Part shown: positions 46,919-55,679 of the stretch, piece by piece
Layout of the letters: each line of letters starts with the position of its first letter
Numbering within the stretch: position 1 is the first letter of the stretch
DNA from: Salipiger bermudensis
GTDB taxonomy: Bacteria > Pseudomonadota > Alphaproteobacteria > Rhodobacterales > Rhodobacteraceae
NCBI RefSeq assembly: GCF_019801965.1
Contig: NZ_JAHVIA010000003.1
Span: 186,001 to 250,000, forward strand
DNA: 64,000 nucleotides
Direction: 5' to 3'
Notes under the pieces: generated by a model
The model's database searches: none
What the model saw: only the letters and a program-made list of their open reading frames with translations
What the model was told of the DNA's origin: nothing
Made by a program: the position numbers and the translations under genes

Positions 46919-48144
46919 TGATCTCGAAGACCCTGCTGCTGCTGCGCCGGGTGGCGCGCAACCTCACCGCGCGGGTGCTGTTCGGCGCCGTGCTGGCCTT
47001 TGCGATGGCGTTCCTGTCGCCGCTGTTCGAGCCGCTGCTGCCCGATGAATGGGAGATCAAGATCGGCCCCGATGCGGTGATCCCGATCCTCAACATCCTT
47101 GCCACGACGATGCTGACAGTGACCACCTTTTCGCTCTCGGTGATGGTCCAGGCCTACCAGGCCGCCGCCAGCCAGGCGACGCCACGCGCCTACCGGCTGC
47201 ACCTCTCCGACACCACGACCCACACCGTCCTGGCGGTGTTCACCGGGGCGTTCCTCTACGCGCTGACCGCTCTGGTGATGTTCCGCGCCGGGCTCTATCC
47301 AGACAATGCCGCGGTGATGATCCTCGGGGTGACGGTGCTGGTGATCGTGGCGATCATCGTCTCGATCCTGCGCTGGATCGAGCATCTGAGCACGCTGGGC
47401 AGCATGGACGACACCCTCCAGATGGTCGACCGGCAGGCCCGCGAGCCGCTCTACAACGCGCTCAAGCGCCCCGCCCTCGGCGGGCTGCCGGTGGCGCCGG
47501 ATGCCGAGATCCCCGACGCCGCCTGGCCGCTGCCCGCGCCGTCGAGCGGCTACCTGCAATTCGTCAACATGGAGGCGCTGAACGATGCGCTGGCCGAGGC
47601 CGGCGCCTCGATCACCCTGCGCATCTCGCCCGGCGCGCATCTGTTGAAGGGCGCGCCGCTCGGCTGGGTGCTGGGCGAGGTCGAGGACCGCGACGCGCTG
47701 ACGAACTGCTTCACCTTCGGAGAGATTCGCACCGCCGAACAGGATGCGCGCTTCGGCGTGGTGGTGTTGAACGAGACGGCGGTGCGGGCGCTGTCGCCGG
47801 GGATCAACGATCCGGGCACCGCGGTCGACGTGGTGCATCGTCTTGCGCGGCTGTTCTCCGAGGCGGAGCCGCCGAAGGCGCAGCCGCCGCAATTTCCGCG
47901 CATTGAGGCACCTGCCCTGACTGCGACGCAGCTGATGGAAGACGGGTTCGAGCCGCTGATCCGCGCCGGGGCCGGCCACCCGGAGGTGATCGGCACGGTC
48001 CTGGATACGCTGGGCGCGCTCGAGCACGCCGAGTGGCGCGACCTGGCGCAGGCGGCACGGCGCACCCGCGCCTACGCGCTGCACCACGCGCAGGAGAGCA
48101 TCGAGGTGAAGGAGGATCGCGACGCGCTGGCGCGTCGCGTCTGA
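46918..48144 (+). CDS. DUF2254 membrane protein
   Basis: 408 residues. Four predicted membrane helices in the first half (about 18-37, 57-80, 102-122, 130-150) are followed by a soluble C-terminal domain. VLFGAVLAFAMAF, MLTVTTFSLSVMVQAYQAA and ATPRAYRLHLSD match DUF2254, a family of unknown function. AAGGTGG lies upstream; a GTG one codon earlier overlaps the preceding stop and is also possible. The convergent gltX ends 3 nt after its stop. Confidence 0.86.
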   Translation: MISKTLLLLRRVARNLTARVLFGAVLAFAMAFLSPLFEPLLPDEWEIKIGPDAVIPILNILATTMLTVTTFSLSVMVQAYQAAASQATPRAYRLHLSDTTTHTVLAVFTGAFLYALTALVMFRAGLYPDNAAVMILGVTVLVIVAIIVSILRWIEHLSTLGSMDDTLQMVDRQAREPLYNALKRPALGGLPVAPDAEIPDAAWPLPAPSSGYLQFVNMEALNDALAEAGASITLRISPGAHLLKGAPLGWVLGEVEDRDALTNCFTFGEIRTAEQDARFGVVVLNETAVRALSPGINDPGTAVDVVHRLARLFSEAEPPKAQPPQFPRIEAPALTATQLMEDGFEPLIRAGAGHPEVIGTVLDTLGALEHAEWRDLAQAARRTRAYALHHAQESIEVKEDRDALARRV

Positions 48145-48147
48145 GGC

Positions 48148-49485
48148 TCAGCCCTTGGCGAGCTTGCGCGCCGGGATGGTCTGCAAGAGCGGCAGAACGT
48201 CAGCCATCTCGGGGCCGCGCTCACGGCCCGTCAGCGCCTTGCGCAGCGGCATGAACAGGCCCTTGCCCTTGCGGCCTGTCTGCTCCTTCACCGCCTTGGT
48301 CCATTCGCCCCAGCTGTCCTGAGTGAGCGGGCCCTCGGGGAGGATCGCCATCGCCTCGGCGATGAATTCGCGGTCCTCGTCGGCGATCAGCGGCTCGGCG
48401 CCATCTCGGAACATCGCCCACCAGCCGGCAAGATCCTTGCGGGTCTCGATGTTCTCGCGCGTGACGCTCCAGAACAGCTCGGCCTTGTCCGCCGGCACGC
48501 CCAGCGCCGCGATCTCGTCGGCCACCGCGGAGAGCGGCAGACCGTGCAGCTTGCGGGCGGTCAGCGGGTAGAGATCCTGCACGTCGAACTTGGTCGGCGC
48601 GGCGCCGAACTGCGACAGCTCGAAGCCCTCGGCGATCTCCTCGAGCGACAGGCGCAGTTCCACCGGCTGGCTCGAGCCGAGCCGCGCCATCAGCGACAGC
48701 AGCGCCTCCGGCTCGATGCCGCTCTCGCGCAGGTCGCGGATCGACAGCACGCCGAGGCGCTTGGAGAGCGACTCACCCTGCGGGCCGGTCAGCAGCGAGT
48801 GGTGGGCAAAGCTCGGGACGTTGCCGCCGAGCGCGTTGATGATCTGGATCTGGGTCGCGGTGTTGGTGACGTGGTCGGAGCCGCGCACCACGTGGGTGAC
48901 GCCCATCTCGGTATCGTCGACCACCGAGGCCAGCGTGTAGAGGATCTGGCCGTCGCCGCGGATCAGCACCGGGTCGGAGACCGAGGCGGCGTCGATCGAG
49001 ATGTCGCCGAGGATGCCGTCGGTCCACTCGATGCGCTCCTGATCGAGCTTGAAGCGCCAGACGCCATCGCCGCGCTCGGCCCGCATCGCGGCCTTCTCGT
49101 CTTCGGAAAGCGCAAGCGCTGCACGGTCATAGACCGGCGGCTTGCCCATGTTGAGCTGCTTTTTGCGCTTCAGGTCGAGCTCGGTCGGGGTCTCCCATGC
49201 CTCGTAGAAGCGGCCGATCTCGCGCAGCTGGTCGGCGGCGGCATGGTAGCGGTCGAGCCGCTCGCTCTGTCGCTCGGTGCGATCCCATGTCAGGCCCAGC
49301 CACTCGAGGTCGCGCTTGATGCCGTCGACATACTCTTCCTTGCTGCGCTCGGGATCGGTGTCGTCGATGCGCAGAATGAAGGTGCCGCCGGCTTTGCGGG
49401 CGATCAGGTAGTTGAACAGTGCCGTGCGAAGGTTGCCCACATGGATGTGGCCGGTGGGCGAAGGGGCAAAACGGGTGACGGTCAT
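48148..49485 (-). CDS. gltX: Glutamate--tRNA ligase
   Basis: A 445-residue class Ib synthetase. PSPTGHIHVGN carries the HIGH-type motif, RIDDTDPERSKEEYVDG follows, and the KMSKS-type loop is SLSKRLG. Alphaproteobacteria often keep two GluRS-like enzymes, one able to charge tRNA-Gln for later amidation; whether this is the main or second copy cannot be told from the window. Start 49485 (MTVTRFAPSP) matches the family; the frame extends upstream into the divergent kinase region without homology. Confidence 0.95.
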   Translation of the reverse strand: MTVTRFAPSPTGHIHVGNLRTALFNYLIARKAGGTFILRIDDTDPERSKEEYVDGIKRDLEWLGLTWDRTERQSERLDRYHAAADQLREIGRFYEAWETPTELDLKRKKQLNMGKPPVYDRAALALSEDEKAAMRAERGDGVWRFKLDQERIEWTDGILGDISIDAASVSDPVLIRGDGQILYTLASVVDDTEMGVTHVVRGSDHVTNTATQIQIINALGGNVPSFAHHSLLTGPQGESLSKRLGVLSIRDLRESGIEPEALLSLMARLGSSQPVELRLSLEEIAEGFELSQFGAAPTKFDVQDLYPLTARKLHGLPLSAVADEIAALGVPADKAELFWSVTRENIETRKDLAGWWAMFRDGAEPLIADEDREFIAEAMAILPEGPLTQDSWGEWTKAVKEQTGRKGKGLFMPLRKALTGRERGPEMADVLPLLQTIPARKLAKG

Positions 49486-49585
49486 GGGAGGCTCCTGCTT
49501 ACGCGGACGGCACTTCCCACAAGCGCGCTCATTTGTCCAGTTCGAGGCTCTTGGCGAACCGCCGGTTGAGTGACATGGTGCCGCC

Positions 49586-50539
49586 ATGAACGATATTCTG
49601 ACCGTCACGCTGAACCCCGCGCTCGACCTGACGACGACCGCAGATCGCGTCGTCGCCGGACCCAAGCTGCGCTGCGATCCGTTCACCGTGGATCCCGGGG
49701 GCGGCGGCATCAACGTGGCCCGCGTGGTGGCCGCCCTCGGCGGGCAGGCCCGCGCCTTCGTGGCGCTGGCGGGGCCCAGCGGCATGCGGCTCGAGGCGGC
49801 GATGGCCGACCAGGGCATCCCGCTGGTGCGGATGCAGGCGCCGGGCGAGACCCGCGAGAGCCTCGCGGTGCATGACCGCGAGACCGGCCAGCAATACCGC
49901 TTCGTCATGCCCGGCCCGCTGTGGTCGGAGGAGCAGGTGACGGAAGCGCTCGACGCCATCGCGGTCTCGGTGCCGGAAGGCGGCATCGTGGTTCTGAGCG
50001 GCAGCCAGCCGCCGGGCGTGTCGGTCGAGTTCGCGACACAGCTCTGCAAGGCGCTCGAGGCGCGCAACGCGCTGGTGATCGTCGACACCTCGGGCCCGGC
50101 GCTGGAATATCTCGCCAAGGGCACCACCCCAGCCCCGGCCGTACTGCGCATGGACACCGAGGAGGCCGAGGGGCTGGCGGGCCGTCCGCTGGTGACGCGT
50201 CTCGAGTCGGCGCAATTCGCCGCCGAGTTGGTGGCGCGCGGCGCCGCCGAGCGGGTCATCGTGGCGCGCGGCGCCGATGGCTCGGTGATGGCGGGGCCCG
50301 ACGGGCTGGTGCAGGTGAGCGCCGCGAATGTCTCGGTGGTCTCCGCCGTCGGCGCGGGCGACAGCTTTGTCGGCGCCTTCGCCTACGGCCTCGCCTCTGG
50401 GATGAGCGGCCCGGACGCGCTGGCGCTCGGCGCGGCGGCGGCCAGCGCCACCGTCACGACGCCGGCGACGGCGCTGTGCACCCACGAGATGGTCATGAGC
50501 TACCTGCCGCAATGCGGTGCGAGCCAGATCACAGAGTAA
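49586..50539 (+). CDS. PfkB-family hexose/fructose-1-phosphate kinase
   Basis: 317 residues of the LacC/FruK branch. DPGGGGINVARVVAALGG (sugar-binding glycines) and SAVGAGDSFVGAFAYGL (PfkB signature with catalytic Asp in GAGD) are intact. VTLNPALDLTT opens it, as in 1-phosphofructokinase and tagatose-6-phosphate kinase. No PTS genes are nearby, so the substrate may be fructose 6-phosphate or another sugar phosphate. It is divergent from gltX with 100 nt between. Confidence 0.9.
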   Translation: MNDILTVTLNPALDLTTTADRVVAGPKLRCDPFTVDPGGGGINVARVVAALGGQARAFVALAGPSGMRLEAAMADQGIPLVRMQAPGETRESLAVHDRETGQQYRFVMPGPLWSEEQVTEALDAIAVSVPEGGIVVLSGSQPPGVSVEFATQLCKALEARNALVIVDTSGPALEYLAKGTTPAPAVLRMDTEEAEGLAGRPLVTRLESAQFAAELVARGAAERVIVARGADGSVMAGPDGLVQVSAANVSVVSAVGAGDSFVGAFAYGLASGMSGPDALALGAAAASATVTTPATALCTHEMVMSYLPQCGASQITE

Positions 50540-50542
50540 GCC

Positions 50543-50562
50543 CCCGGCGCCGCCGCGCCGGG
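50543..50562. terminator. Hairpin between convergent pfkB-type and DUF6976-like genes
   Basis: CCCGGCGC (50543-50550) and GCGCCGGG (50555-50562) pair perfectly over loop CGCC, 3 nt after one stop and 10 nt after the other. No clear T-tract. Likely a shared terminator. Confidence 0.6.
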
Positions 50563-50572
50563 CGGCGTTCGC

Positions 50573-51571
50573 TCACGCCACGGCGGCGGCTTCCGCCGCC
50601 TGGATGTTGAGCCGGACCATGGTCTGGTTCAGCAGCATGTAGGCGATCTCGCCGAAGGTGGCGGGGCCGGTGAAGCTGCCGGTCTTCTTGGCCTCGAGCT
50701 CGCCATAGATGTAATTCAGGATGCAGTTGCACGACAGCTCGCGGCTGCCCTCGCCCTGCGCGCGGGCGGCGAATTCCGAGGCGTAATCGCCCGGCAGCTT
50801 CGCGATGCGATAGCTCACCCCCTCGATCACCGGGGCGTAGAAACTCACCGGCTTGCCCGGCTCGACCGACTGGAACGAGACGTTGATCATCGCACCGGCG
50901 AAATTCGCCACCATCGGGCAGCGCGTGTCGACGCCCTGCTCGGTCAGGTAGCTCGCAAGCTCTACCTCCTGACCGTTGACCAGCGCGGTGCTGGCCGAAA
51001 AGCCCGTCTTGGCGAAGCGGATCTCATCGGCGCTCTGGTCGGGTTCGAAGAGGTTCAGAATGTCGATATCCGCGACCCGGTCGGCGCGCAGTTTCACGTG
51101 AAGCAGCATCGCGCCCTCCTCGAAGGCCATGCCGCGCGCGCCGTCGAACACCTTGGGCCTTGCGGTCTCGAGATCGTCGAGATGCACGCCGGTCACCCAG
51201 CCCATCAGCGGCTGGTCGAACACGCCGGAATAGCCGCTGCCGTGAATGGCGAACGCCTCATGCGCCTTGCTGAAGGCGGGGATCAGGATCACCGAGAGCC
51301 CGTTGTCGTAGCGGTTCATCGTCAGGCTCGGGAGATCCTCGCCGGCATAGAGCACCGGGCGCGCCTCCTCGGCGGCCTCGATCTCGGTCACGAAGAGGTT
51401 ATCGCGGTCCACCCGGCCACCCGTATCGGTCATGAAATAGACCGAGGTGCCGCCGATCCAGCAGCCCTTGGGCAGCTGCGACAGCGCCGCCTCGGATCCC
51501 GCGATCACCAGCACCTTAGCGGCCTCGATCAGGGCCGCAGCCTCGGCCACGCTCATCATTGCATTCTTCAT
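50573..51571 (-). CDS. Uncharacterised protein, DUF6976-like
   Basis: 332 residues, no signal peptide or membrane helix. MKNAMMSVAEAAALIEAAKVLVIAGSE-type opening (a hydrophobic strand after a helix), a Gly-rich CWIGGTSVYFMTDTGG near residues 37-52, and a C-terminal segment with SCNCILNYIYGEL. The pattern fits a conserved hypothetical family that I recall as DUF6976, but no activity is known to me. A small gene encoding 69 residues lies 11 nt upstream on the same strand and is probably co-transcribed. Confidence 0.7.
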   Translation of the reverse strand: MKNAMMSVAEAAALIEAAKVLVIAGSEAALSQLPKGCWIGGTSVYFMTDTGGRVDRDNLFVTEIEAAEEARPVLYAGEDLPSLTMNRYDNGLSVILIPAFSKAHEAFAIHGSGYSGVFDQPLMGWVTGVHLDDLETARPKVFDGARGMAFEEGAMLLHVKLRADRVADIDILNLFEPDQSADEIRFAKTGFSASTALVNGQEVELASYLTEQGVDTRCPMVANFAGAMINVSFQSVEPGKPVSFYAPVIEGVSYRIAKLPGDYASEFAARAQGEGSRELSCNCILNYIYGELEAKKTGSFTGPATFGEIAYMLLNQTMVRLNIQAAEAAAVA

Positions 51572-51582
51572 GGCCTGTCCTT

Positions 51583-51792
51583 TCAGAAGAGGGCGATGTC
51601 CTTCGCTGCAAAGGTGTTTTTCTCGAAATACTCGCGCAGCTCGACGATCTTGGGGCCCAGCGATCCGGGCCGTGCCTTGACCTCGCGCCGCATCCGCGTG
51701 ACCAACAGCTTGGTCGCGAGCACGGCGCCGGACAGATCGGTCTCGGAGGTGAGGACGCGGCGCCAGCAAGGGTTGGATGTGTCGGGAATCAT
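51583..51792 (-). CDS. Small conserved-looking protein upstream of the DUF6976-like gene
   Basis: 69 residues, strongly basic in the middle (LLVTRMRREVKARPG) and acidic at the end, with one Cys (NPCWRRVLT). A GGAG six bases before the ATG at 51792 supports this start; an ATG at 51798 is too close to it. It ends 11 nt before the DUF6976-like start. No family recognised; a partner or regulator of the following gene is a reasonable guess only. Confidence 0.65.
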   Translation of the reverse strand: MIPDTSNPCWRRVLTSETDLSGAVLATKLLVTRMRREVKARPGSLGPKIVELREYFEKNTFAAKDIALF

Positions 51793-51915
51793 CGGCATCT
51801 CCGTCTTGGGGTGCCGTTGACTAGCGTCTCGGGTGTTAACAACCCGCAAAGCGCGCTCTGGCAAGACGGCGATGAAGATCTATTTCCGAGGCATCAACAG
51901 GAGGGAGTCCAAGAC

Positions 51916-52842
51916 ATGACGGAAAAGATGAGTTTCACCCGCCGCAGCGCTCTTGCCGGTGCCGCCGCCCTGCCGCTGGCCGCCGCCAGCGCCGGTGGCG
52001 CGCGCGCCCAGGCATCGCAGCAGGGCGCGATGGTGCCCAAGGTGAACCGGATCATGCTCGGCGATTTCGAGGTCACCGCGCTGATGGCCGGCACCGCCAC
52101 GCGCGAGGATCCACAATCGATCTTTGGGCTCAACGCCTCCGAGGAGGAGTTTGCCGAAGCCGCCGAGTCCGCCAACATTCCCACCGACAAGGCGCAGTTC
52201 TTCTTCACGCCGACACTGGTCAACACCGGCAGCGAGCTGATCCTATTCGACACCGGCCTGAACCCCGACGGCATCGTCGCGGCGGTCGAGGCGGCGGGCT
52301 ACGGGGCCGGCGATGTCAGCCACGTGGTCATCACCCACATGCACGGCGATCACGTCGGCGGCCTGACCGGCGGTGACGGCCCGACCTTCGCCAATGCCCA
52401 GCACGTCACCGGGCAGGCGGAGTACGACCACTGGTCCGGCGTCGCTAATGAGACCTTCACCAACAAGGTGCAGCCTCTGGCCGAGCAGTTCAGCTTCATC
52501 GGGAACGGTGAGAGCATCGCCTCCGGCATCACCTCGGTGATGACCCCGGGCCACACGCCCGGCCACATGAGCTACATGCTGGAAAGCGGCGGCAAGCAGC
52601 TGATGCTGATCGCCGACCTCGCCAACCACTACGTCTTCTCGCTAGCCCATCCCGATTGGGAGGTGAGCTTCGACAGCGACAAGGGGGCCGCCGCGCAGAC
52701 CCGCCGCAAGACGCTCGACATGCTCGCCACCGACAAGATCCCGTTCATCGGCTACCACATGCCGTTCCCGGCGCTTGGCTATGCCGAGGCCCGCGACGAC
52801 GGCTTCCAATACGTGCCGCACAGCTACCAGCTGATGCTCTGA
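51916..52842 (+). CDS. Tat-exported metallo-beta-lactamase-fold hydrolase
   Basis: 308 residues. A twin-arginine signal (FTRRSALAGAAALPLAAAS) is followed by an MBL domain. Metal motifs: THMHGDHVGGL (HxHxDH), a further His in GHTPGHMSYML and Asp in LIADLANHYV. The protein acts in the periplasm; lactonase, sulfatase or beta-lactamase-type hydrolysis are all possible. It is divergent from the DUF6976 pair (124 nt between starts) and followed by a strong hairpin. Confidence 0.9.
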   Translation: MTEKMSFTRRSALAGAAALPLAAASAGGARAQASQQGAMVPKVNRIMLGDFEVTALMAGTATREDPQSIFGLNASEEEFAEAAESANIPTDKAQFFFTPTLVNTGSELILFDTGLNPDGIVAAVEAAGYGAGDVSHVVITHMHGDHVGGLTGGDGPTFANAQHVTGQAEYDHWSGVANETFTNKVQPLAEQFSFIGNGESIASGITSVMTPGHTPGHMSYMLESGGKQLMLIADLANHYVFSLAHPDWEVSFDSDKGAAAQTRRKTLDMLATDKIPFIGYHMPFPALGYAEARDDGFQYVPHSYQLML

Positions 52843-52849
52843 CAGCCCT

Positions 52850-52883
52850 CCGCCGCGGCCGATTTTGCGGCCGCGGCGGCTTT
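52850..52883 (+). terminator. Terminator after the exported metallohydrolase gene
   Basis: CCGCCGCGGCCG (52850-52861) pairs perfectly with CGGCCGCGGCGG (52868-52879) over loop ATTTTG, followed by CTTT. The stretch from here to 53228 holds no identifiable gene; a partial copy of the AAGAATTTTCG palindrome lies near 52996. Confidence 0.75.
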
Positions 52884-53228
52884 GACCCGCGTTCTCCCGC
52901 CAAGGCGCGAGTCCCACGTTTGGCCGACGTGCGTCTGCACCAGCCGGCACGCCGCGCCCTGAGGCCCGGCGCCCTCCGCACCTCCGCTCCCCGAAAATTC
53001 TCGCGTATCGACAGGCGGTTCCGCGACTTGCGTGGTCGTTTGCCTACAAGCAAGATCCCGCAGCCTTGAAGCAATCCGCGCAGGTGCCGAAAGTGCCGGT
53101 CCATCTCAGCCTGATATTAACTAACACACTGACATTAAAGCATCATTCCGAGGCCACTTTTGCGCCTCATCAATAGGTTGGTGTCAGACTCAACAAATTC
53201 TGAGATTCGATCATCGGAGCCGTTCGCC

Positions 53229-53987
53229 GTGCTTGCCATACTTCTTCAGGGGATCCTCGAGACCCAAACCAACTTCATCGCTGCCGCCGCCGGTGTCTGC
53301 GTGATCACCGCGGGCATGCTCGTTCTGCTGATGCGCAACAGCGACTACGCCACCCTCAGCCAGCGCTACGTGGTGGCGGTCTGGGTCGCGCTCGTTGCCG
53401 GTGTCGGTGTCTGGACCACCCATTTCGTCGCCATGATCGGCTATCGCCCGGACGCGGCGCTGACCTATGACCTGTCGCTCACCACGATCTCGATCCTCGT
53501 CGGCATCACCCTGGTCGGGCTGCCGATCGCCGCCAGCCTCTTTGTCGAGAGCGAGCATCGCCGCGTCGGCCTCGGGGTGACCGCCGGGCTCGGCGTCGCG
53601 GCCATGCACCTGACCGGCATGTCGGCGCTGGAGAACTGCCTTGCGATCTACAACCCGCTGACCCTGCTCATCGGCATCGCGGCCGGCATCGCCGGCTTCG
53701 TGCTCGCAATGCTGCAGGAGGGCGACGACATGCGCGCGCAGCTGCGCAAAGGGCTCGGCATGGTGTCGGGCGTCTGCGCGCTGCACTTCATCGCCATGGG
53801 CAGCGTTTCGATCGACCTGCTCGAAGGCATCGCCAACGGCGTCGGCGGCGCCTCGCTGTCGACCATGGTGGCCAGCATCTCGCTTGCCGTCTTCGCGATC
53901 TCGGTCATCGGCACCCTGAGCTATCGTCGATCGCTGGCGATGCGCCGTGCAGGCTACTGGACCGAGGGCGATCTGGGTCGCTTCTGA
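53229..53987 (+). CDS. Stand-alone MHYT-domain membrane sensor
   Basis: 252 residues with about seven membrane helices. Three MHYT-type motifs (M-x-x-H/T-x-x-x-M in each): THFVAMIGYR, AAMHLTGMSA and ALHFIAMGSVSI. This domain is thought to sense oxygen, CO or NO through a copper or other metal. Unlike most MHYT proteins it has no GGDEF/EAL or kinase output here. Start GTG at 53229 has GGAG at 8-nt spacing; a longer frame from 53160 begins at TTG without one. Confidence 0.85.
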   Translation: MLAILLQGILETQTNFIAAAAGVCVITAGMLVLLMRNSDYATLSQRYVVAVWVALVAGVGVWTTHFVAMIGYRPDAALTYDLSLTTISILVGITLVGLPIAASLFVESEHRRVGLGVTAGLGVAAMHLTGMSALENCLAIYNPLTLLIGIAAGIAGFVLAMLQEGDDMRAQLRKGLGMVSGVCALHFIAMGSVSIDLLEGIANGVGGASLSTMVASISLAVFAISVIGTLSYRRSLAMRRAGYWTEGDLGRF

Positions 53988-53992
53988 GCGCC

Positions 53993-54544
53993 CTAGCGGA
54001 AGGCCGGACCGTGCGCCCAGATGGTCATCGAGTGGCGCTCGCCGGCCTCGACCGGGGTCACCCGGTGCAGCAGGTAGGACGGGAACAGCGTGGCACTGCC
54101 GCGCGACCGCTCCGCCTCGATCACATGCGCCGAGGGCATGACCTCGAGCGCACCACCGCGATAGGCCTCCGGCTCAGAGAGCTGCACCACCATGGTGAGC
54201 TTGCGGCGCGCGGCGAGGCGCCCGTCCCCGACATCGGAATGCCAGCTGAAATGGCCCTGCCGCTCGGCGCCGTAGCGCGCCACCTGCGCGCTCTCGTCGA
54301 AGGCATCGAGATCGAAGCCGTAGACCGCGCGGTTGGCCTGCCGCACCAGCTCGATGATCTTCTCCATCACCCACTCGGCGCCCGCGACATCGTCAAGCCA
54401 GACCAGGTCCGCGCGGCGCAGGTTGTGATCCTGGTTGCGGCCCACGAGCCGCGCGTCGGCGCTCTCGGCGCTGCGCGCGAGATCGATGATGCGGTCGCAA
54501 TCGATCTCGGAGAAGGCGGCGGGGATGCGATGAACGGCGAGCAT
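53993..54544 (-). CDS. 2-oxoglutarate/Fe(II)-dependent hydroxylase (PKHD/PiuC-like)
   Basis: 183 residues, a single double-stranded beta-helix oxygenase domain. Iron ligands are His102 and Asp104 in WHSDVG and His160 in LLHRVTPV, with a 2OG-binding Arg about ten residues later (ERHSMTIW). PiuC-type enzymes often sit with TonB iron-uptake genes, but none is near. Stop to stop with the MHYT gene, 5 nt apart. Confidence 0.88.
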   Translation of the reverse strand: MLAVHRIPAAFSEIDCDRIIDLARSAESADARLVGRNQDHNLRRADLVWLDDVAGAEWVMEKIIELVRQANRAVYGFDLDAFDESAQVARYGAERQGHFSWHSDVGDGRLAARRKLTMVVQLSEPEAYRGGALEVMPSAHVIEAERSRGSATLFPSYLLHRVTPVEAGERHSMTIWAHGPAFR

Positions 54545-54670
54545 GGGCGGGGCCTCTGGCTGAACGAGCGCTTGCTCTAGCGCGCTTCACCCGGCTTTCT
54601 GCGCCATTCGCGACACCGGCGGCGAAATGCGACCTTTTCCTCTCGCGCCACGCGCGCCATATCGAAGCGC

Positions 54671-55060
54671 ATGAGCAGAACCGATCTCGCCGCCTTCGAA
54701 GCCATGGCCCAGCGCGCCATCGAGAGCTTTCCCGACCCCTTCCGCCGGAGTGCAGCGGAGGTGCTGGTGGAGGTCGTCGACTGGCCGCCCGAGGGGGTGC
54801 TGGCCGAGATGGAGATCGACGACCCGCTCGAGCTGACGGGGCTATACGAGGGCATCCCGCTGACCGAGCGCTCGGTGAGCGATCCCTCCCCCTGGCCCGA
54901 CCGGGTCTGGCTGTTCCGCGAGCCGATCCTTGCGGAATGGCGCGACCGCGGGGACATCGAGCTCGAGGACCTGGTGATCCACGTCACGGTGCACGAGTTC
55001 GCGCATCATTTCGGCTGGTCGGATGACGACATCGCCACGATTGATCGGTGGTGGGAGTAG
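54671..55060 (+). CDS. Metallopeptidase family protein (zincin-like, PF06262-type)
   Basis: 129 residues. HEFAHHFGWSDDDI (108-121) holds the HExxH metal site (His108, Glu109, His112) and a likely third acidic ligand in SDDD. The acidic N-terminal half and the short length fit the DUF1025/zincin_1 family of cytosolic predicted proteases. Its stop lies 7 nt from the stop of the convergent nuclease-like gene. Confidence 0.88.
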   Translation: MSRTDLAAFEAMAQRAIESFPDPFRRSAAEVLVEVVDWPPEGVLAEMEIDDPLELTGLYEGIPLTERSVSDPSPWPDRVWLFREPILAEWRDRGDIELEDLVIHVTVHEFAHHFGWSDDDIATIDRWWE

Positions 55061-55067
55061 CCGAAAC

Positions 55068-55679
55068 TCACCCCCAGCTCGAGGGCTTCTCCACGCGGTC
55101 GCGCCCCAAATACAGCCACAACACCCCCATTTCAGACGCACGTTCGCGGGACTCTTGTAGCGCCCACTCGGTCATCCGTTCTTCTTCATCTGGGGCCGTG
55201 TCTACCACGAGCATGACCGGGGTCATATCAGAGCCCCTCGCAATGATCTCTTCCTTGTGAGCCGCAAGCTTTTCGATATCGCGACATATTTCAGCGCGAC
55301 CCAGTCGATTAAGGTGACGCTCGGAAGCCTTGACCTCGATTGCGACGAGCATCTCCCGCATCGTGTGCTCGGGGTTACGCCGTCGCCAATCTGCCCCAAC
55401 AGTCGGTTTGAACAGAACGATATCTGGGATCGGCTCGAAACCACCACGATAATCCACGTGCTTTCTGAGGTCAGCCTTTCGAAACACTTCGCTTGCAACG
55501 TTTGTGATCCACTGCTTGACGTTCATACCGATCTGCCCACGCGGCCCACCGGAACTTCTCAAACAATGATAGATCATAGCTTGGTAGTGCAGCTCTCCAC
55601 CGAGACATGCTCGGCATTCCTCAACAATCATCGGCCATGCGTCACGCAGAAGCGCGATGGCCTCGTCAGAGGTATTCAA
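55068..55679 (-). CDS. Orphan PD-(D/E)XK nuclease-like protein
   Basis: 203 residues. A nuclease-type core is visible: PDIVLF (Asp86), then about 28 residues on IEVKAS (Glu115, Lys117), with an acidic residue in the first helix (GGELHYQAMIYHCLR). This is the PD-(D/E)XK pattern of restriction-like endonucleases, though the fold is not proven. It starts with TTG at 55679, GGAG seven bases upstream. Base composition is AT-richer than the neighbours, and it stands alone with no methylase, helicase or toxin partner. Confidence 0.72.
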   Translation of the reverse strand: MNTSDEAIALLRDAWPMIVEECRACLGGELHYQAMIYHCLRSSGGPRGQIGMNVKQWITNVASEVFRKADLRKHVDYRGGFEPIPDIVLFKPTVGADWRRRNPEHTMREMLVAIEVKASERHLNRLGRAEICRDIEKLAAHKEEIIARGSDMTPVMLVVDTAPDEEERMTEWALQESRERASEMGVLWLYLGRDRVEKPSSWG

